From contig NC_015145.1 in the NCBI RefSeq assembly GCF_000189535.1, positions 3,162,001 to 3,226,000 of the forward strand: a stretch of 64,000 nucleotides of DNA. The letters run 5' to 3'. The notes below the pieces were generated by a model. The model was not told the origin of the DNA and did not search any database. It saw nothing but the letters and a program-made list of their open reading frames with translations. Source of the DNA: Pseudarthrobacter phenanthrenivorans Sphe3. Its GTDB lineage: Bacteria > Actinomycetota > Actinomycetes > Actinomycetales > Micrococcaceae. The first letter of the stretch is position 1. The number at the start of each line of letters is the position of its first letter. This document shows positions 60,552 through 64,000 of this stretch, one piece after another. The position numbers were made by a program, and so were the translations under genes.

Positions 60552-62039
60552 ATGGAGCACCTCAGTCGATTCGCCGGCGAATTCCTCAAGGCGCTCAAGA
60601 ACCTTCTACCGATCGTGGTCGTCGTTCTGGTGTTCCAGCTGCTGGTATTCCGTTCCATGCCCGATGGCCCCCTGGAGCTGGTGGCGGGTCTTCTGATCGT
60701 GGCTGCAGGCATTGCCCTGTTCCTGTACGGCCTGGATCTGAGTATCTTTCCGGTCGGTAAGAACCTGGCGAATCAGTTTGTTCGGAGCGGGGCACTGGGG
60801 CTGTTGCTGCCCTTTGGATTTGCGATTGGCTTCGCTGCCTCCGTCGCGGAGCCGGCGGTGATCGCTGTCGCGGAGCAGGCCCAGTTGGTCAGCGCTGGCC
60901 GGATCAACGCACTGGTGCTGCGTTTCGTCATCGCGGTGTCGGTGGGTCTGGTCCTGATCTTGGGCATCTTGCGTGTTCTTCGGGGCTGGGCCGTATACAA
61001 GTTGTTGATCGCAGGCTACGCGATAGCGCTGGGGCTGACCTATATCGCCCCGCCGGAGATCGTTGGCCTTGCCTACGATTCGGGCGGCGTCACCACCAAC
61101 ATCGTCAGTGTCCCGCTGATCACGGCGATCGGTCTCGGGCTAGCCAATTCCATCAGGGGACGCAGCCTGCTCACGGACGGCTTTGGGCTGGTCGCGCTGT
61201 GCGTAATGGTGCCCATGATCGGGGTACAGCTCTACGGTATCTGGGTCTACACCTTCGGCTCCGCCGGGCCGCCGGCGCCGCCGGTGACTGACGGCGGGGA
61301 GGGTGCAACGGACTGGGTGGTTGGCATGATTCTTGGACTCGCGTCAATGATCCGGGAAGTCCTTCCTATCGTGGCCGTCGTCTTGTTCTTTCAATGGGTC
61401 GCTCTCGGGCGCAGGCTGCCCCATCCCCTGCGGGTCGTGACCGGCTTCATCATGGTCCTGGTGGGACTGTATGCCTTCGTGGTCGGACTCAAGCTCGGGC
61501 TGTTCCCGCTCGGCACCCTGATGGCGGAGCAGCTGATCGAGCAGGGAGCCCCTGCCCTGATACTGCTCTTCGCGCTGCTGATCGGTTTCGCGGTCACCAT
61601 GGCCGAACCTGCCTTGGTGGCCATCGGGGAACAGGCGCAGGACGCGTCACCGGGCAAGATCAACGCGTTCGCCGTCCGGGTCATTGTCGCCGTTGGGGTG
61701 GGCCTGGGGATCGGCTTCGGTGCCTACCGGATATTGGTGGGTGGCCCGTTCCACTACTTCATCATGGCCGCCTACGCCATCGCGATCGTGCTGATGTTCT
61801 TCGCCCCGAAATACATCATTGCGCTGGCCTTCGACCTGGGCGGTGTGACAACGTCGGAGGTGACCGTGCCGATAGTAACCGCACTCGGAATCGGCCTTGC
61901 TGCCGCCGTGGAGGGCAGGGACGTACTGATCGACGGGTTTGGTTTGATCGCCTACGCCTCCATCTTCCCTGTCATCGCCGTCATGGTGTACGCCATGGTG
62001 ATGGAGAGAGTCCCCGTTCTAAGGAGCAAACCGGCATGA
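60552..62039 (+). CDS. DUF1538 membrane protein with two repeats, putative transporter
   Basis: 495 residues, ATG 60552 with AGGAAAGGA 7 bases upstream. About twelve helices in two homologous halves: AEPAVIAVAEQA (99-110) matches AEPALVAIGEQA (351-362), and DSGGVTTNIVSVP (176-) matches DLGGVTTSEVTVP (428-). Helix starts LPIVVVVLVFQLL and LPIVAVVLFFQWV also align. Such repeats, often in opposed topology, are common in transporters. Substrate unknown. Its stop overlaps the PII-like gene start. Confidence 0.9.
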   Translation: MEHLSRFAGEFLKALKNLLPIVVVVLVFQLLVFRSMPDGPLELVAGLLIVAAGIALFLYGLDLSIFPVGKNLANQFVRSGALGLLLPFGFAIGFAASVAEPAVIAVAEQAQLVSAGRINALVLRFVIAVSVGLVLILGILRVLRGWAVYKLLIAGYAIALGLTYIAPPEIVGLAYDSGGVTTNIVSVPLITAIGLGLANSIRGRSLLTDGFGLVALCVMVPMIGVQLYGIWVYTFGSAGPPAPPVTDGGEGATDWVVGMILGLASMIREVLPIVAVVLFFQWVALGRRLPHPLRVVTGFIMVLVGLYAFVVGLKLGLFPLGTLMAEQLIEQGAPALILLFALLIGFAVTMAEPALVAIGEQAQDASPGKINAFAVRVIVAVGVGLGIGFGAYRILVGGPFHYFIMAAYAIAIVLMFFAPKYIIALAFDLGGVTTSEVTVPIVTALGIGLAAAVEGRDVLIDGFGLIAYASIFPVIAVMVYAMVMERVPVLRSKPA

Positions 62040-62386
62040 AATTCACAGCAGTCATCGTGATCGCCCCCGATGAGCTTGAAGAGAGGGTCATTGAACATGC
62101 GCAGCGGGCCGGGGCCACGGGTGTGACCATCCTGCCGGGCAAGGGCATCGGAGGCGAAGCCAGGAAGACATTTTTCGGGCTCACCTTCGAAGGCACGCAA
62201 TCAGTCCTGTTGATGGTCGTCGGCACCCACCTGACTGCCCCCATTCTGAAGGAACTGCACCAAATACTGGTCAGAGGGGCCGAATCCCGGGGCCTGGCCT
62301 TCGCGATCCCAATTGAGCACCTGACCGGGATCGACATGCGCCAGGTGGTCAGGTTCGAGGAGCACCTACGCCGCGAGGGCGCCTGA
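62036..62386 (+). CDS. PII-like regulatory protein
   Basis: 116 residues, ATG 62036 with AAGGAG 5 bases upstream. Fold of GlnB-related proteins: MKFTAVIVIAPDELEERVIEHAQRAGATGVT, a T-loop-like GKGIGGEARKTFFGLTFEG, then VLLMVVGTHLTAPILKELHQIL. It lacks the uridylylated Tyr motif of classic PII. It is translated with DUF1538, so it probably gates that protein in response to a nucleotide or metabolite. Confidence 0.85.
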   Translation: MKFTAVIVIAPDELEERVIEHAQRAGATGVTILPGKGIGGEARKTFFGLTFEGTQSVLLMVVGTHLTAPILKELHQILVRGAESRGLAFAIPIEHLTGIDMRQVVRFEEHLRREGA

Positions 62387-62416
62387 ACCTGTCCGGACCT
62401 AACAAGGAGGAAAAAG

Positions 62417-62806
62417 ATGCTGACCGTCAAAGATGTCATGGTCCCCGAGGTCGTCACGATCTCCCCTTACAGCACCCTGCGGGAGGCGCTGTCGATGATG
62501 AAGGAGCGCCAGGTGAAGAGCCTGGTGGTGGAGCGCCAGCACGCCCATGACGCCTACGGCATGCTGAGCTACAGAGAACTCCTGGACACTGTCGTTGCCC
62601 AGGACGGAGATGTGGACCTCCTGAACGTCTACGACGCAGCCACGATTCCCGCAATCACCGTCAACGAGGACCTGTCCGTCCGTCAGGCAGCGGCCCTGAT
62701 GAGCCGCTATCACCTTAGCCGGCTCATCGTGGTCGAAGGCAATCAGCTCGTCGGCCTGCTCGCCATGAATGACATCCTCGCCCGGCTCATGGAAGAACTA
62801 ACCTGA
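62417..62806 (+). CDS. Tandem CBS-domain protein
   Basis: 129 residues, ATG 62417 with AAGGAGG 7 bases upstream. Two CBS motifs: VKDVMVPEVVTISPYSTLREALSMM (about 4-60) and IPAITVNEDLSVRQAAALMSRYHLSRLIVVEGNQLVGLLAMNDIL in part (about 78-125). CBS pairs bind AMP/ATP or SAM and control transporters and enzymes. Third gene of the DUF1538/PII/CBS set; last before a gene-free, decayed stretch. Confidence 0.92.
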   Translation: MLTVKDVMVPEVVTISPYSTLREALSMMKERQVKSLVVERQHAHDAYGMLSYRELLDTVVAQDGDVDLLNVYDAATIPAITVNEDLSVRQAAALMSRYHLSRLIVVEGNQLVGLLAMNDILARLMEELT

Positions 62807-63045
62807 CCCGACTGCACTGACCAGGACATCGACACGGATCATCTTTGTCCGGACTGAACGAGCCTTTCCTGTTCGAGTTCTTAAACAGGAAAATCCTCAT
62901 GATTGCTGTCTTGAAAAGCAAAAGCTTTTGGTCTAACGGAGCGACCTGGGCCCTGCCCTAAGCAAGCACGCAGGAATTCACTCGCCGTAAGACGATCGGC
63001 TAACGGACACCGGGGCTATCGGAGATAAGCGCCGAGACTACTGGG
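62807..63045. other. Low-GC intergenic patch with two hairpins
   Basis: Contains TTTCCTGTT/AACAGGAAA (62865-62892) and AAAAGC-AAAA-GCTTTT (62914-62929). AT content is higher than elsewhere. Either hairpin may end the CBS operon. This patch also marks the border to the decayed segment on its right. Confidence 0.45.
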
Positions 63046-63320
63046 TCACTGAGGATGCGCGCCAAGGTGGTCTTCCCGAGCGTGCTTTTCGTCGAGCATG
63101 TGCCATGCGGCGACAAGATCGAGTGATCGGAGATTGCCGGGAATAAGATCACCGTGAGTCATCACCTCGGGGGCACCACTAGGCAAGCTCCGGGATTCCG
63201 CCCAAAGTGCGCGGAGCCGATCGACCGGAAGTAGTCCATCACTTTCCCGGAAACAGACTTCCATCCACGCCTCGGAATCGTGAAGGCGAGGGGATTCTTC
63301 CTGTCCCTCCTGGCCTTCCC
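63046..63320 (-). pseudogene. Aminoglycoside/choline phosphotransferase-family remnant
   Basis: Minus-strand reading gives SPRLHDSEAWMEVCFRESDGLLPVDRLRALWAE in pieces, then MTHGDLIPGNLRSLDLVAAWHMLDE. Full family members have HGDLIPGNLL followed by about 20 residues before 'DLVAAWHLLD', including the metal-binding 'DxG'. That segment is deleted here, and both ends are missing. The frame opens upstream without a good start. Clearly a broken gene; its identity is from recalled family sequence. Confidence 0.65.
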
Positions 63321-63385
63321 GGTGCTGCGCTACCTGGCCCGGTTCCCTGGCGCAGCGGCTGGCCGCCTGACACGGTCCTACTGAT

Positions 63386-63455
63386 AGAGGGTTTGGGAAA
63401 AACCGACGTTAAGTGAGAGAGGGTGTGAAAAAGGCCGACGTTAAGTGAGAGAGCG
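63386..63455. repeat. Direct repeat, 32-bp period, two copies
   Basis: Copies at 63386 and 63418 share CCGACGTTAAGTGAGAG and an AGAGGG start. The core reminds me of an element scattered in Arthrobacter genomes, but I cannot check. Just upstream of the LacI gene end. Confidence 0.6.
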
Positions 63456-63467
63456 TCGGGGTGGGGG

Positions 63468-64000
63468 TTAGGCTCCGGGGGCTGCGATGGAATCGCGGAC
63501 TACCAGCGGGCAGTCAAGGATGGTCGGGCTGAGCGCTAGGCGGGAAAGCTCGTTTTTGCCCTCGATGGCGTCGATGAGCTGCTCTGTTGCCCAGGCACCC
63601 ATCTCGTAGTGCGGAAGGGCCACGGTGGTCAGGCCCGGGTGGAGATTAGCGGCGATGAGTTGCTGGTCATCGAAGCCCACGATGGAAAGCTCCTTCGGGA
63701 TGGCCAGCCCCAGTTCAGCGGCCGCTCGGTAGGCGCCCATGGCCATCCGGTCGTTGTAGCAGAACAGGGCCGTGGGCCGGTCGCTGCGGCCAAGCATCCG
63801 GAGGGCCGCCTCATAGCCGCCGTGCACCTCGGACGGCGCAGACTCCACCGGCGCACTTCCGCCGTCGAGCCCTGCCTCGTCCAGTGTCTTCCGGAAGCCC
63901 TGAAGGCGAAGTCGGGTTGCCGGGACGTCATCGGTGTTGTTCAGGAAACCGATCCGGCTGTGGCCGGCATCCAGCAGGGCAGCCACGGCAGTCCGGGCGC
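63468..64000 (-). CDS. LacI-family transcriptional regulator, C-terminal part (gene runs off the right edge)
   Basis: The sugar-binding domain is seen: LDAGHSRIGFLNN, TRLRLQGFRKTLDEAG, TALFCYNDRMAMGAYRAAAELG, IPKELSIVGFDDQQLIAANLHPGLTTV, MGAWATEQLIDAIEG. The N-terminal helix-turn-helix is outside the window. Ends TGA at 63468-63470. Probably represses a sugar operon to the right; the inducer is not visible. Confidence 0.9.
   Translation of the reverse strand, partial: ARTAVAALLDAGHSRIGFLNNTDDVPATRLRLQGFRKTLDEAGLDGGSAPVESAPSEVHGGYEAALRMLGRSDRPTALFCYNDRMAMGAYRAAAELGLAIPKELSIVGFDDQQLIAANLHPGLTTVALPHYEMGAWATEQLIDAIEGKNELSRLALSPTILDCPLVVRDSIAAPGA

Noticed and set aside
63386..63455. Possible CRISPR fragment or IS end
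   Set aside because: Only two adjacent copies, no spacer, no transposase gene or inverted repeat seen.

Overview
The window is high-GC actinobacterial DNA. Its gene families (ANTAR regulators, DevS/DevR-like two-component systems, many GTG/TTG starts behind AGGAGG-type ribosome sites, SipW-class exported proteins, YbdK-type ligases) fit an Arthrobacter/Pseudarthrobacter-like member of the Micrococcaceae. That placement is from memory of families, not from a search. I see no rRNA, tRNA, insertion sequence, prophage or CRISPR array. The region looks like an ordinary chromosomal segment rich in accessory genes, with several decayed genes.

Layout. 0-5 kb: a co-directional minus-strand group (C26 gamma-glutamyl hydrolase, YbdK-type carboxylate-amine ligase, NAGGN-type glutamine amidotransferase) in which an Orn/Lys/Arg decarboxylase and an M20 dipeptidase survive only as remnants. 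5.6-9 kb: methyltransferase and DUF302 genes behind a perfect CsoR-type palindrome, then a SipW-class exported protein and an Ig-like secreted protein. 9-18 kb: LssY/lipase/MFS operon, membrane proteins, a frameshifted PAS-ANTAR regulator, a membrane hydrolase, and a Ser/Thr kinase coupled to a lipoprotein. 18-27 kb: DUF6766 and lipoprotein genes, an ABC exporter, a three-gene small-protein operon, a PfkB-type kinase, a HipBA toxin-antitoxin pair with two candidate operators, and a GAF-ANTAR regulator. 27-31 kb: a DevS/DevR-like system plus a second, atypical response regulator. 31-40 kb: a BNR-type lipoprotein, two convergent acyltransferases, and a matrixin-like protease carrying a seven-repeat propeller. 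41-48 kb: a NarL-type two-component system, and a GH3 beta-glucosidase/MFS pair divergent from a TetR regulator. 48-58 kb: a beta-lactamase-fold lipoprotein without catalytic residues, a GAF protein, a nuclease-fold protein, a frameshifted acyltransferase, SGNH hydrolase and lipid kinase genes, MBL, DUF2975/XRE, OsmC and ArsM-like genes. 58-63 kb: a two-component system divergent from a KhtT-like/DUF1538/PII-like/CBS module. 63-64 kb: a phosphotransferase remnant, a 32-bp direct repeat, and the C-terminal part of a LacI regulator.

How parts may work together. The GH3 and MFS genes look like one uptake-and-hydrolysis operon under the divergent TetR. The two internally duplicated DUF1538 halves, the PII-like protein and the CBS pair suggest a membrane transporter gated by nucleotide signals; a KhtT-like domain and a divergent two-component system sit beside it. 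The left cluster suggests a gamma-glutamyl or peptide-like small-molecule pathway that is being lost. Six copies of one GC-rich hairpin (core ACGACGGCGGC / GCCGCCGTCGT) lie between genes at 38.2, 50.4, 54.8, 55.8, 56.7 and 58.2 kb. They look like a genome-specific REP or terminator family.
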